A stretch of DNA of 64,000 nucleotides, from contig NC_088780.1 in the NCBI RefSeq assembly GCF_958450345.1, positions 114,464,226-114,528,225 on the forward strand. Direction: 5' to 3'. Position 1 is the stretch's first letter; every line of letters starts with the position of its first letter. Positions 1 through 12,242 of this stretch are shown in pieces. The stretch is from Calliphora vicina (taxonomy: Eukaryota; Arthropoda; Insecta; Diptera; Calliphoridae). Under the pieces are notes generated by a model. That model was not told the DNA's origin. It did no database searches and saw only the letters and a list, made by a program, of their open reading frames with translations. The position numbers were made by a program, and so were the translations under genes.

Positions 1-3000
1 ATTTAAAGTTTAGCTTTATTTTTAATTTTTTCGCAATTAAAATTCAAAAATAGTTATTTTAATTTTTTTATATGAAAACCTATATTTTAAAGACAATTTT
101 ATATAGAAAAAATTGAGACGTTAGTTGTTAAAATCAGTTTATATTTGCAAAAGTTATTAAACTTTTTCGAAAAAAGTTCGAAAAAATTTATGTTTTTTTT
201 TATATGAGCTGGGGGAGAAAATACTAGAAATGGTGTTAATGAAAAGTTGAATAACTTTTACAATTTTCATTCAATTTACATAATTAAAACCATGTTTTGT
301 TAAAATAAAATAAATTTTTATAAACTTTTATATCAAAATAAGCAATGAAAAACGACTAAAATCAAAAAGTTTTTAAATTTTGTTTTTCATTTAGTTATTC
401 TTAACAAAAACAATACTTATGACTTACAAATGTATCAAAACATGCACGTCATTTTAAAGCGTAATCAGTTTTCTTTTCAAAACCGTTAAAATTTTTTGAC
501 ATAATTAATAATGTACTCAGCAAGACCCATAACTCACGCTAGGTCGTTTCCAAGTTCCATTTGAAGGAAAATTAGAGAAATTAGAAAACTAAAAAGGGTT
601 AATTAAGTCCCATTTTCTCAATCTCTGGTTATGGTTTTTCGTAACGATATACTTCCAATTAGTATAATTTTTGTATGAAAACTGTTAGTATATCTTCACG
701 ATAAAAAGTATCCAAATATTGAAAAATGGGCCTAAATATACAAAAGTACTTGAAATCTGAAATAAGCTTTTGTTATTTTAAACATATCTAGTAATGTCAA
801 GTGACCTCGTTAAATAAAGTGCTCTGAATCCTTATCATGACTTAAGCTAATAATTTTTTTAATAAGCCTCCAGTAATTTTATTTAGCAGACACTCTTCAT
901 TTTTATCAGTGTAATTTATGTTTACTTAGTACGAGTATAAAATAAAATAAGTATTTTCATTTTATTTTTGTCTTTTAAGTGAATAAGTATTTATATCAAA
1001 AAGTTACTCAAGTCATAGAGTGTATATATTTTTGTGTTACATTTAAGATTATTAATTAGGCAAAACTTGTAAAGCTTAAAGCCAACACAAAGTATCATTA
1101 ACAAACGATTTTTTTAGAAGACAAAAATAAAACAGCAAAAAATTCTTATACTTCATTTAGAAAAAATGTTTTTTTCTACTTGAATATAATTTTTAATGAG
1201 TTAAAAGTAGATGTAGCAATTATAAAACATTATTTTATTTAATGAACAATAAGTAACATACATCTTATGTTTGTACAGAAGTATGTATATATATAAGTAC
1301 ATATGTATCTAAACAAGTACTTTTGTTTAATGTTATTTTGTATTTGTTAAGTTTAATTTAAAAAAGGGCGTATGTTTTAATTATTTTTCTAAGTACATGT
1401 TTTTTCATAAGAGGTTTGACATAATTTATCACTTAGGTTTTGTTTTTTACAATACATATAATTTGTTTGCCCGTTAAAATTGAAATGTTACTTTGAATTA
1501 GCAAATGTATAATTATGCAATGGAAACTGTTGTTTTGCATAGGCTTTTTGAAACACTGTAGTTTTTTATGTATTAAACAAAAAAATAATAATAAATGATT
1601 TTAATGAGCTAATTGAAATGTCTAACATAAACAGTAATTCAAACTTTAATTTAAACCTTTAATCTTCTGATTTTGATAATATTTGGTACACCTGTTTTTC
1701 TTGACCATGCATTGTAATTGTTAGTAACTTTTGAAGTGTCAGAAGTCAGATTTTATAATTTTTGATCTGGTATTGAGGCGAATAAAACGGAGATTTTAGA
1801 TTCGTTTTCAACAATTCCATTTCTAAGCAATCAAAGGATATCTCGAAAAATCCATCTTCTATTTTCCAAAGATTTTACCTGAATATGAGCCATTACACGA
1901 TTAAAAACATAGACAAAATTCAGAAAATGATTTCTAAGCATTTCATTAGATAGAGATTGCTTTTGCAAACTACAAGCAGTTTTACTTAAGAAGGATATTT
2001 TTATTCAAAATATAAAATCTATTACCAACTTTTCATTTAATATAATACAGATATTATATATTATTTGTCATATTTTATTATTATCTGTCTAATTTTATAT
2101 CTCTTTTTCTAAATTATATCTAAAAAAACAATTTTAAAAATTGTTACTTAAAATTTAATGATGAATAATACTGTCAACTTAACGAGAAAAAGAGAGGAAA
2201 ACTTCTTTTTAATTTAAAGTTAAAAATTCACTTGAGTGCAGTGGCAGTCCATTTTTATGGAAAATATACCTAGGTAAAAATCTATATAGACATTAATCTT
2301 ATGGTATCAGATAATATTTTTGACATATTTATCTTCACATTAGGTCTATTATTAAAATTATAATGTAAAAGATTTAGGAATATGTATTTTAAAATATATT
2401 TCCTTAAAGGATATTGTTTAAATTTGTTATATTTTTTCCTTCAGAAAAGAGTTTTTGTTGATATACTAAAAAAAATTGTTATCCCAACGATTTATATAAG
2501 ACAAAGTTAATAAAATCGGACAACTAATTCACAAAATTTTTATGACCTCAAGATCCCCTTATGGTCCCGCTCTGAATTTTTTGTGTGTTGTTAACCACAC
2601 AATGGCTTATAGAAAATTGAAGATACATTTTTTGAGATATCATTTGTACAAAGACAATTATATCGTTCAATATCCTGTGTTCAAAATATAATGAGTTTTA
2701 GGAAAATATGTTAAAACTAGGGAAAATCACTATGAGACAAATATTGTAAAAATTTGATAAGCGTTCAAAAAGTTATATACAATTGAAACTGCACAATTTT
2801 ACAATATTCTTGTATATAATATGATCTTCGAAACCCGATACATTACTAATCGTAGTAAACTTAAACATTTAAAAAAAAAACTATAAATTTCGTAGTACAA
2901 CAGAGAGAGAACCCGAGTTCCAAACCTCAATAAATTTTAAAATCGTGTATGGTACGATATCGTACCATTTCATATTATATGTTGAAAATGCCGTAAGTGA

Positions 3001-3470
3001 GGACACTTATAACTATAGCTTTCATATAAATTTCACTTTAAATGTTTAATTGCTACTTACATTTGTTGGCTCACCTCTACAACCTCACACTCAATAACAC
3101 CCACATCCTTTGTTATGCTCTGCTGATACCTAAATAACATATACTATGCGATATGTTCAATAAACCTGCCCTTAAAAAAATATTTGTTCTTTAACCAGGT
3201 CTTATTTTGTTCTTTAGACAGTGCCGAAAATCTATTGAATGTTGTGACGTTGTATAAACATTGGTTCTTTTTTTTTATTTCTTCACAGATTTAGCTACTT
3301 AAATAATCTCTTTTGAAAATCTGAAACATATATTATGTTCTGCAGACAATTATTAGTCTAACATATTTACTAAAAACTACTACTTTACGCAATACAAAAA
3401 ATGCTAATAATGTGGCTATTTTTAACTCGACACTAATTTTTTATACGTTGTTAGAAAGATTACATATATA
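1..3470. other. AT-rich noncoding DNA, no gene seen
   Basis: No coding signal, RNA gene or recognisable transposon was seen. It is presumably intron or 3' territory of the minus-strand beat gene. One perfect 20-bp palindrome (ATGGTACGATATCGTACCAT) lies at 2949-2968. Short ATGT-rich microsatellite sequence occurs near 1260-1310. Confidence 0.5.
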
Positions 3471-4060
3471 AACAAGTAAGAAAGTATGGTCGGTCAAGCC
3501 CGACTAAATAATACCCTACACTAAGTAAATGAGCAAAAGCATTTTTCTTTCAAAATTTCAATAATTATAATCGTGAGTGATTTTCGGAAGTTGGCCTTAT
3601 ATGGGATCTATGAACAATTATGGACCGATCACAACGAAATTAGGTAGTTTGATTTATGTCTACATGAAAGGTATTTATGGGAGCTATGGCTAATTGTGTA
3701 CCAATCATAATAAAATTTGGTGACATGTATTGTGATATCTTATTTGGAGCAAACATTGTGTAGATATAAATTAAATATTTATGACCGATAAAATCCAATT
3801 TCGGGAGGACATTTGTTTCAATTAGCTTGACCTTGGGCTGAAAAAATTATGCACAAAATTTTATCGAAATAGCTTCAAAATTACGACCTGTGCACACAAG
3901 GTTTACATGGAAACCCAGACGGACGGACGGAAAGTGATTCTAAGTCGATTGGTTACTTTAAGGGTGGGTGTTAGACTAATATTTTTGGGCGTTACAAACA
4001 CCTTCACAAATCCAATATACCCTCTCCACTATGGTGGTGTAGACTATAAAAATAAGATTT
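3471..4060 (+). repeat. Helentron/DINE-like dispersed repeat, GTCGG-hairpin family, copy A
   Basis: Starts AACAAGTAAGAAAGTATGG, then a hairpin-forming GGTCGGTCAAGCCCGACT, then ATAATACCCTACACT. It ends with CTATGGTGGTGTAGACTATA, so the head ATACCCTACAC and tail GTGTAG-type motifs are inverted subterminal repeats. The interior shares phrases such as GGACGGACGG and GACCGATCA with the copies at 29329 and 55683. A small ORF at 3907-4098 falls inside it and is not a gene. Confidence 0.7.
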
Positions 4061-5099
4061 ATGTTTCAAGAAATCAAAAAAGTTCATTGTTTACCTAATT
4101 TCCGATTGACCAACATTTAGTTTTAGCCACTAAAGAGCAATATAAGCAAAACTATTTTTTAAGGGCAGGTCTAGTGTACATAAATACAAACATACATAAG
4201 ATTGTATATGTATACATATACAATATATACATATGTGTATTTGACTTTCAATCATACTCATACAGGTCTCTTGTAACCATAAACCCTTCAAAAGGTTAAC
4301 CATTAGCTGACGGAAATGTTTGATTGCCATGGTAAAAACTATACTTGTGTAACTTTTACGCCAAAATGAGTAAAGCCAGGCAAAACAACAATAACAGCGG
4401 ACATAAATTCTTATAGACATTGTTCTAATACATCGTTTCTATAGAGGAAGCGACGACAGACTACATTGGCAATTTTCAAAAATCCATGTAAGCGCTATTT
4501 CCTTCCTTCAGGCACATACCTTAACAAAACCTCGCCAAACACTTGGATAGTAGTCGCAAGATGAAATTAGAGCAATACACTTAGTTAGTATATTAGTATG
4601 GCACTTATTTTTATCGAAATTCCTAAAGATGCTTCCAAGCTACAACTGCTGAAAATTAGACAAAGTTTAAAGGCGCACATTTTATTTGAAAAAAACAACC
4701 AATTAAAATTAGTTTTTGTATTTCATTTACACATAGATGTTTAAATGTAAAATATTACCATTTTGTGATATCAATGACTCATTATAACTTGATATTAAAA
4801 AAAAACATAAAATTGTAAGCATATCTTAAATACCAAATTTTACATTTTCAAAATTTTTTTCAAATTAAATTCTAAATAAGTATCAAAAACAAATATTAAC
4901 TATTGTACCTATTTACTGTTATCTTGGAGCTGATTTGAAATTGGAGAATTTCGTGAAAATTTAGTTTTTGATCACAAACTTATTAAAGTTATTTCTTAAA
5001 AAAACATTTCGTAGCCAACTTTATAATATTTATTTTGGGTTTGTTTCTTCTTCGGTTTGCTCATTAACGATTTTGTAATTTAAATTTCTAGGGCATTGT
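4061..5099. other. noncoding, nothing recognised
   Basis: AT-rich sequence with a short TATACATATA-type microsatellite near 4185-4240. The 96-codon open frame on the minus strand at 4130-4420 has no recognisable domain and is probably chance. Confidence 0.4.
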
Positions 5100-5450
5100 T
5101 AATAGTTTAAACTGACTATATTTAATTTCTTTATTTAATTGGAATGTTTTGGGCTAAGATTGCGGCGAAAACTAAGCTCCCAATTAGGATGTAGTATGAA
5201 ATTAATATGACTCTGATTGTTTTTATGCTATTATCAAATTGTTTATTGAAGCTGAATATACATATATTTTCGCATATTTCTACATGTACCTTAAAACTAC
5301 CTCCGTTTGATGTCATGTATGATATACCCTTATTTTCCTCGATATTTTGGATAACAATGTTTCGAAAGAACTTATTATTTATTTTTTAAAATATGGAATG
5401 GAACATAAAGACCAAATTATTTTTCAGATACTCTTATTTAAGCAAAATTA
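5100..5450 (+). repeat. dispersed repeat family X, copy 1
   Basis: Shares AATAGTTTAAACTGACTATA, GGCTAAGATTGC, and CATAAAGACCAAATTATTTT with copies at 14077-14336 and 54236-54407. The three copies overlap in different parts, so together they outline a longer unknown element. Two opposite short ORFs here (5131-5316, 5207-5389) are repeat-derived. Confidence 0.65.
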
Positions 5451-5830
5451 ATTTTTCAGATGAGAGCCTTATATGACAGATATTATGGGGAAATTTTCAT
5501 AAAATATTGTGCGTTGATATCTATCTGATGCTTATTTTAGTTCAATTTTGTGTTAATAACAATATTTCCAAAATGTGTTTTTCAGAAGAGGTCCTTATAT
5601 GTGATTAGGTATTTTTTTTGTATATGAAAGGAATATTTTTGTCGAATTTTTAATATGATTACGATATTTATAAGAGATTTATTCATATTTAAGGGATTTT
5701 CGGAAGTGCACTTAATATAAGGCCTATGATAAAATAGGAACCGATATTCACAAAATCCAGCAGATTGTTTTGTGAATACATATTACTGATCTGTGTAAAA
5801 TTTTGGTTCGATATCGATATTTACAAGATA
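5451..5830 (+). repeat. decayed copy of the 150-bp-unit dispersed repeat
   Basis: Phrases CCGATATTCACAAAATCCAG and TACTGATCTGTGTAAAATTT, and GGTTCGATATCGATAT, match the tandem units at 57240-58560. At least two diverged units are visible and no head hairpin is preserved. Confidence 0.55.
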
Positions 5831-6011
5831 TGTAAATTCCTTTTATGTTTTGGATTTTTTGTTAATTTTATATTTAAAATTTTCACATGTTGCTCACAAA
5901 ATCATTGTTTATAAACATTTTTTCACGACTTCAAACATAGTACATACCAACATTATGATCCAAACTCGAAACTTCTCGAAATGTTCAACCTCTAAAGTTT
6001 AGAGTCTAAAC

Positions 6012-6417
6012 CAATGATGTTCATTTCATTGTGCTTTCGCGCTGAGTAACAACACACATATTCTTATTCTCTTTAAAAGAGCGTAACAAATGTCTCATTT
6101 TTTCAGAAATTCATTAAGCATTGTTGTTGGTTGGTTTTTGGTCGAAGCATAGCAAACACACGCGTTTCAATTACAATTGAACACAAAACAACAAAGTCAG
6201 AAATAAATAAAAAATTTTAGAGAATTTCGGCCGTATAATGTGTATTCTTTTATTTCCTTAAAATTTAAATTACATTCATTTAATAAATTGGTTATATCTG
6301 GCAAAAATTCTAAATCTAAACATTTTTTATTTTGTTCTTATTTTAAGTGTTTGACATTATGTTTGCTGGGTAGCTCTCTCACCAATACATTTTCATTTTT
6401 ATTTTTGAACATCACTG
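6012..6417. mobile_element. hAT-type MITE with perfect 8-bp target duplication
   Basis: Termini are CAATGATGTTCATT and TTTTTGAACATCACTG, imperfect inverted repeats of hAT type. The flanks are a perfect 8-bp direct repeat GTCTAAAC (6004-6011 and 6418-6425), the hAT duplication length. The element is 406 bp and has no ORF of significance. A related copy is at 59415-59994, and an inverted fragment lies near 34694-34772. Confidence 0.8.
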
Positions 6418-6425
6418 GTCTAAAC

Positions 6426-7235
6426 CATAGAATAAACGCATAGAACGGAAGAGGAAAGGAAAAAATTACTCTCTTTTCACACATACGGGTGACAGAATAC
6501 ATGCAATACATTCTCATTTTCTCTCAATTACCTATCTAGTTGTTGTCTATGCTCTAAACTTTATTAAGTTTTTTCTAAAATTTTTAACATTTAATCTTTT
6601 GATGCCAGAGAGCTAAAATCCCAACAAGTGCTACCCTATTGTACATTAATCAACATTCATAAATCTCGTTTGTATCTAAATTCACATTTCAAAGTAATTC
6701 AATAAAATTAGGATAGTACCGTTTGTATGGAGCCAACAATTTTTGTCGATGACCAACTAATATGAATGTTTATTTTATTTTAAGCTGCTAAAGGTCTCCA
6801 CAATGAAGCGAAATATTGTACACTGCTATAAAACTCAAACATATATGTTTGAGTTTTATAGCAGTGTATTATAGCAGTGTATATATATATTAGCATGTTA
6901 TGCCATTGCAACGTAGCTCGTTGTACAGTATTATAAAGTGGAAAGAGATTTTTCTATTTTTACATTTGTTGCGCAAAATTATTATTCTAATATTCTCTAC
7001 CTCAATTTATATAATAAACAATACAAATTACGTGAAAGGATCTTACTTAAACTATGTCAAGTCTACCCTTTGGCCAAGTAATGATGAACTATGAACTATC
7101 ATGTGTTATAAAGAAGCTACAATGAGTTGTTTTCGGCATTGCCTTCGTATTTCTTGCGGAGTTTCTTTGATGAGCATTGCATGAATTGTCAATGTTTGGT
7201 GTGACATATGGCGACGCACATATGTCGATGGTACC
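6426..7235. other. noncoding with a 50-bp perfect palindrome
   Basis: Contains a perfect palindrome at 6819-6868 (half-site TACACTGCTATAAAACTCAA then ACATA), followed by a partial repeat of the outer motif ATAGCAGTGTAT. No gene seen. Confidence 0.6.
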
Positions 7236-8269
7236 CAAAGTGGCGATTAATTCATTGAAGCGGTAGTTTTAATATATTATATTTTTTTTTATTGATGAGT
7301 TACAGCATTTTAGAAAAATAAAAGTTAAAAAAAATTGTTAGCCCGTTTGGAAAAAATACTTTAATTCAAAATTTATGCTGTAACTTTGGAATAAAAAGCG
7401 ATAAATTAGCAAAAATAAAAAAATTATGCAAAGTGTGAGGCATACAAAACCATGGATATTTTTTAACAAAATTGTGAGCAAATTTACGAAAATTTTCCAA
7501 ATGAATCTCATGACCACAAGAAACAATAATTAGAAACAACAACTAGTGTTGTACGCATTTTTTTGTGCGTGCATAAACCATTTTTAAATTTTAATTTAAT
7601 CACTTGAATTTAGCTAAAATTATTAAAAATATGTTTACTTCCTGTAAATTGTGCGTGATACAATTTTGTGTACGTGAGCTTAAGTGAACGAAATCACTCA
7701 CGCACTCATCTCTATAAAAACAAAATGCATCAACAAAAACTATAAAATAGCAAAAATAAAGAGAATGACAATATTAAACCACATTTACTGATATTGTTCA
7801 ATAAATGACAACAAGAGTTTTTACACAAAAATTAAAATAAAAAAGGGCCGGACATTGACTTTTTTTTAATATACGCTGATATCCTATACTTTTCTAAAAT
7901 CTATAAAACTAAACTAAACCGATTCTATTATCCTAATTTTGGACTTTTTTAAAAAAAAAAAAATATTAAAAACATTTACACATAATTTTTATAAAAAAAT
8001 TTACTATACTTTAATACCTGATGTTGAAGGTTCCGTTATAAAAGATTTACTTTAAATAGATTTAACACTAATATAATCGCTTGAATTGAATTTTCACTTC
8101 TTTTAAAAACAGCAATAATTTGCTAACATTGACCGCTCACTGAAAATAAAGTAATAAACTTAATTAATTGATTTTCACAGCTAGTGATGCAGAATTGTAT
8201 CTACTTTTTCCCTATAGCAAAATTTATTATAAAAACGTTATTTCTAAATATCAATTAATCGCCACTTTG
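7236..8269. mobile_element. possible DNA transposon remnant bounded by inverted repeats
   Basis: CAAAGTGGCGATTAATT at 7236-7252 is repeated in inverse at 8253-8269, and GGTACC borders both sides. GTACC could be a 5-bp target duplication, but because GGTACC is itself a palindrome it could instead be part of the inverted repeat. The ~1 kb interior is AT-rich with no recognisable transposase. Confidence 0.4.
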
Positions 8270-8901
8270 GTACCATTTGAACCCAATGTGCAACATGTTA
8301 AACAATTCAGCATTTTCTGGCTTTTGTAAGATTTTTGTTCTAATGTTAGCATTTGAAATGATGGATCTAAGGACAAGAAGTCCCACTGAATAATGTGCAA
8401 TCAGAAAAATTATTTTGACTTCATATAAGCGGGGCCACCCTTATGTAAGTTTGTTGGCTGTAGCAATAACACATTTGGTTAAAATACCTTACATACATAT
8501 TTGTACCTAGGTTTGCGTGTTTTTTTTATAAACATTTCTTTAGACTTGTACGTGTTGACAAATTAACGTTACGTGTACAAAACTCGAAGAATTTGTTTCA
8601 ATAAGTAATTTTATACTTTCACACATAAACATAAATTTTTATAAACGCACATGAACGCTTTTTTAAATGTATTCGCTAGAAAGAGGGCTTTTTAATGTAG
8701 GTAATATATAATAGTAACTTAAAGTATTTTCCTAATAAACAAAAATTTAATATTTGTACTAAATAATGTATTACCATGTTACAAGATTAGCTAGGGGATT
8801 GAATAATTTTCCCGAACAATTTGTAAGAATAAGTTTATTATTTAATGGAAAATTAACAAAATTGAAAAAATTAGGTTTTTCCCTTTATCTAATACTAATA
8901 T

Positions 8902-9143
8902 TTGGTCAATTCACAAGGTCTCTTATCAGTCATATTGTCATAATGTCCTAATATATCGCGACTCAGCAGCTCGGCTTAGGCATTCGGCGCAGGTCTCTGC
9001 TGGTTGGTTACGATAACACAATAAACATAGCATACAGTAGTATTATTTTAGGGTATTTTTTGCTTAAAAACAATATAAACCAAAACAAAATATTAGGACA
9101 TTATGACAATATGACATGATAAGAGAGCTTGTGAATTGGCCAA
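8902..9143. repeat. long hairpin with GC-rich loop
   Basis: Arms 8902-8954 and 9090-9143 are near-perfect inverted copies of about 53 bp (core TATTAGGACATTATGACAAT). The 135-bp loop starts with a locally GC-rich stretch (about 8955-9012), unusual in this AT-rich region. Probably a MITE or foldback remnant; function unknown. The ORF at 8766-8951 overlaps an arm and is not considered a gene. Confidence 0.65.
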
Positions 9144-9829
9144 TTATTTATATTTGTCAAAATAACATTTTGATATCCATATTGACTATGTCTGAATTAC
9201 CAGGTTGACTGACTGATAATACACATTATAGTACGAATATCGAAAATAAAATTAAGAAGCCATTTCTTAAATATTTCGATTTACTTTCAAAACAATAAAC
9301 ATATCCAAATTCTAACGAAATCATATTAATTATCGCGTATTTTACACCGGTTGATCGTAAATTAGCAACATAAAAATATAACACAGTGAAATATAACACG
9401 GATGTAACACTAGATATTTAGCATATTTTAGAATCGAAAACAATATTTATTATTTTTTGAAATTTCGTTGAAAATGTAAGATTTGAATTTGAATAAGCAT
9501 AAAAGAAGCGACCAACTTAATTTGGGTCTTAAAGAGATTATTCCTATATGTTGTCTTACTATAATAAAATTAATTTTGCTCTCTTTATTAGAAACCGTTG
9601 CATAAAACCAGAAGAAGGTAAAAAATCAGTTTTACAATTTAGTCATTTATAAAATTGTATGTTGTGAAGTTCGCGTGAAGTAGTTTTTTATACTCGTATA
9701 TAAAACTGCAAAGGTGGATCTTTAAATTCCAGTATTTAGGTTTTATGCTCAATTCATTAACAAAAATTTCCCTAAATATATTACTTCAAAACATATTATG
9801 ATCATGTAGGACGATGTTGTAATTATAAA
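9144..9829. other. noncoding, nothing recognised
   Basis: AT-rich sequence without coding, RNA or repeat signal that I can support. Confidence 0.35.
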
Positions 9830-9996
9830 ATATGAGCGGCAGAACAAAAAGTACTTTTTTGAAAATTAAAAAATTTAAAAATTTTGGAAAATTGATTACT
9901 TCTAGAAGATTTCAACCCAAATATTATAAAAATACCAAAAAATCAATTTGTTAAAAAAATTCGAAAATTACCTTTTGTTCTGCGGCTCCTCATATA
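9830..9996. mobile_element. short MITE, family Y, copy 1
   Basis: Imperfect inverted ends contain TATGAG..CGGCAGAACAAAA and the reverse of GGAGCCGCAGAACAAAAGGT. The interior (AATATTATAAAAATACC, CTTCTAGAAGATTTC) recurs in opposite orientation at about 62425-62510. Confidence 0.55.
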
Positions 9997-10582
9997 TGAT
10001 CAAAATATGATATTTTGTGATACCAATAATGATCAGCAATGCGGCAAAGTGTCCTTGTGGCTACAAAATAAGGACTTTAGGAAGGCCCCTTTACTGTATC
10101 TTTTTCCCGCTGGGATGTATTTATACATATCTATATAAGTTTGTGTGTACAAACATCCTTTCTTCCTTGTGAGCCTTTATAAAAAGCATGACGTGTTATT
10201 TAACTATTAATCATATTTTCTCTATCGTTAATTAACAAATTATAACAATTTTGAAACTGTAAAATTTATCGTCTGTCATTTTATAACACCAGTTTTATAT
10301 GAAAAAACAAATACACTCACATACATAAATATGTACTAGAATTTTTCATACTCGTAGATACGTTTGTAAATAGGAATGAGTGTGTGTTGTTTTCAACATT
10401 TATGAACATAAATATACTATATAAAATTTCAACACATCAATGAATCCCTTATTTTGGCTTTACCTTTTAAATGTTTCAGTAGGTTTAAAGAAAATTTTAT
10501 CTGGATTTTACGTTTTTTTATGTATTTGATTTTTATGTTTTTTGGCTTTAGAATTTGTTGGTGTTATTTATTTCTTACTTAC
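9997..10582. other. intron sequence downstream of beat exon C
   Basis: Follows the exon C donor on the minus strand. No further beat exon or other gene was recognised. Confidence 0.4.
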
Positions 10583-10716
10583 CGGTATATTATTTATGGT
10601 AAATCTTAATTCTGCCCTGGGTCTAGATGGTGGTGTACTACAGTTAGCACGCAATACATCACCTGGCTCATAGCGTGTAAGTTCCGTAAATAGTTGTGGC
10701 CGTTTATCAGGAAATT
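10583..10716 (-). CDS. beaten path family protein, exon C (start of Ig domain 2)
   Basis: Third coding exon, 134 nt, with acceptor TTTGCAG|AATTTCC and donor ATACCG|GTAAGT. The two first bases complete the codon left open by exon B (G + AA = Glu), and the exon leaves in phase 0. It encodes EFPDKRPQLFTELTRYEPGD, then VLRANCSTPPSRPRAELRF ending TINNIP, including the first cysteine of the second Ig-like domain (RANCST). The match to the Beat family and the phase agreement over a 45.9 kb intron (10717-56635) show it belongs with exons A and B. The remaining C-terminal exons were not recognised in 1-10582 and probably lie beyond the left edge. Confidence 0.88.
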
Positions 10717-11981
10717 CTGCAAACAAAAAAAATATATAGAAATATAAAAGTAATATAAATGTAATATAGAAATTTATTTGTTCTTTGGTTTCTATTTATT
10801 TTTTTGTTTCATTGGCAACAAACACTATAAGTCATATTTGTTGATTGTATTAGAAATAGCAAAATTGCTGTTTTGCGGTAGCATGGCATTGGCGTTAGAA
10901 TGTTTTTGAATTATATCACCTTAAACTCCATGCAATTGTTTTTTTCATTTTTTGTTATGGCTTATAAATTTTAAGTTCTTATAATATATTGCCGAGATTA
11001 CAGAGTTTGGCGGGAAAAATATTAATTTTATTTAGGTTTGTGTAATAATGGGTTTATAATAAAATTCTGTTTCAAAAATATGTATAAACATTTCCAGCGA
11101 TTATTTTAATGGTTATTTTTGTAACAAGATTATATTAATAAAATAAATTTATATTGGACTTTGTATGTTAAAAATAAAATAAGGCTCATCAAAACTTGGG
11201 ATATTAAATTTTGCACAAATATTTATAAATTACTCTGTACAAAAAATTACAAGCTCTCTTTGGTTGTGTCTTATTTCTGACTTTCTTTTTGAATTTTCCG
11301 TTTTGGTATATTCAGGGACTTATAGTACAATTTCACGGATAATATTTTTGCGGAACATTTTAACCTTTTAAATCCATGTTTTAATGGCGTTTTTTGCTCT
11401 TTTTTAAAAAAAAAGTACAAAAAAGACCCATGCCTTGAGGATTTAGAGGGTTAACATATTTTACAAAAATGTTCTCCGTAATATTTTACATAAATTTGCT
11501 GAACACATTTTATACCTAAAATGTAAGAATCACATGGTTTCTTATGCCGATTAACAATAAGAATGTGCCAGAGTTGGGAAACTTTAACCCCCCTCAAATG
11601 AAATTCATATGTAAACTTTCTAAACGCCGATACATGTGTTTTTTTTTTTGTCTGCTTTATCAAAATTTATTGGTCAGACCTTGTAATTTTGGAAAAAAAT
11701 TGTTTTTGTTGTATAGTGTTATCAAACGAGTTGGTACCACTTCAACTGAATGTTATCAGTCAAATAAGTGGAGAATGTTATGTGAATATTAAGCAGTGCT
11801 ATGTACATATTGGATAAAATACAATTAGTGTGTGATTAGTTCCGCTACTGATTCGATTATAAACGAATTTCGGAAAAAATTAAAAAATCGTTCGTGAATC
11901 ATTGCCATACATTAATGTACTATGAGGGTAAAAAGTGAGTAAAAGAATATTGTTTTCAAATTAATTAATAAATTGAATTGC
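10717..11981. other. noncoding intron sequence
   Basis: AT-rich. The small frames at 11451-11663 and 11544-11792 overlap each other in opposite strands and show no domain, so I do not call them genes. Confidence 0.4.
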
Positions 11982-12242
11982 AAAAAATCGTATAGCAGAA
12001 ACTTATTGTACGGAAAATTCTAAGAAATTTTCCCCAAGAAACCATAGGTCTCAAATCAAATCCTATCTTGCGCATTTCGTCTTTTACCCAATGATATTTC
12101 TGTATATATTTTTTTTTAATAGTTTTTTTTAATGGATATATATCGAAATGAGCAAGATAGGATTTGATTTTAGACATATGGTTTCTTGAGGAAACTATCT
12201 TAGAATTTTCCGTAGATTGTGTTTCTGCTATACGATTTTTTA
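11982..12242. repeat. long hairpin (about 98-bp arms)
   Basis: Arms 11982-12079 and 12144-12242 are inverted copies with about 85% visible match; cores are AAAAAATCGTATAGCAGAAA and AAATCAAATCCTATCTTG. The loop is about 64 bp. The 97-codon minus-strand ORF at 11965-12258 is a by-product of the hairpin. Likely a MITE; no clear target duplication seen. Confidence 0.65.

Noticed and set aside
8955..9012. GC-rich hairpin loop as a tRNA or missing beat exon
   Set aside because: No tRNA cloverleaf or A/B box could be fitted, and its translations do not resemble Beat C-terminal sequence or have flanking splice sites.
11544..11792. 82-codon plus-strand frame in the beat intron
   Set aside because: Overlaps an opposite-strand frame, no recognisable motif, no splice or promoter context.
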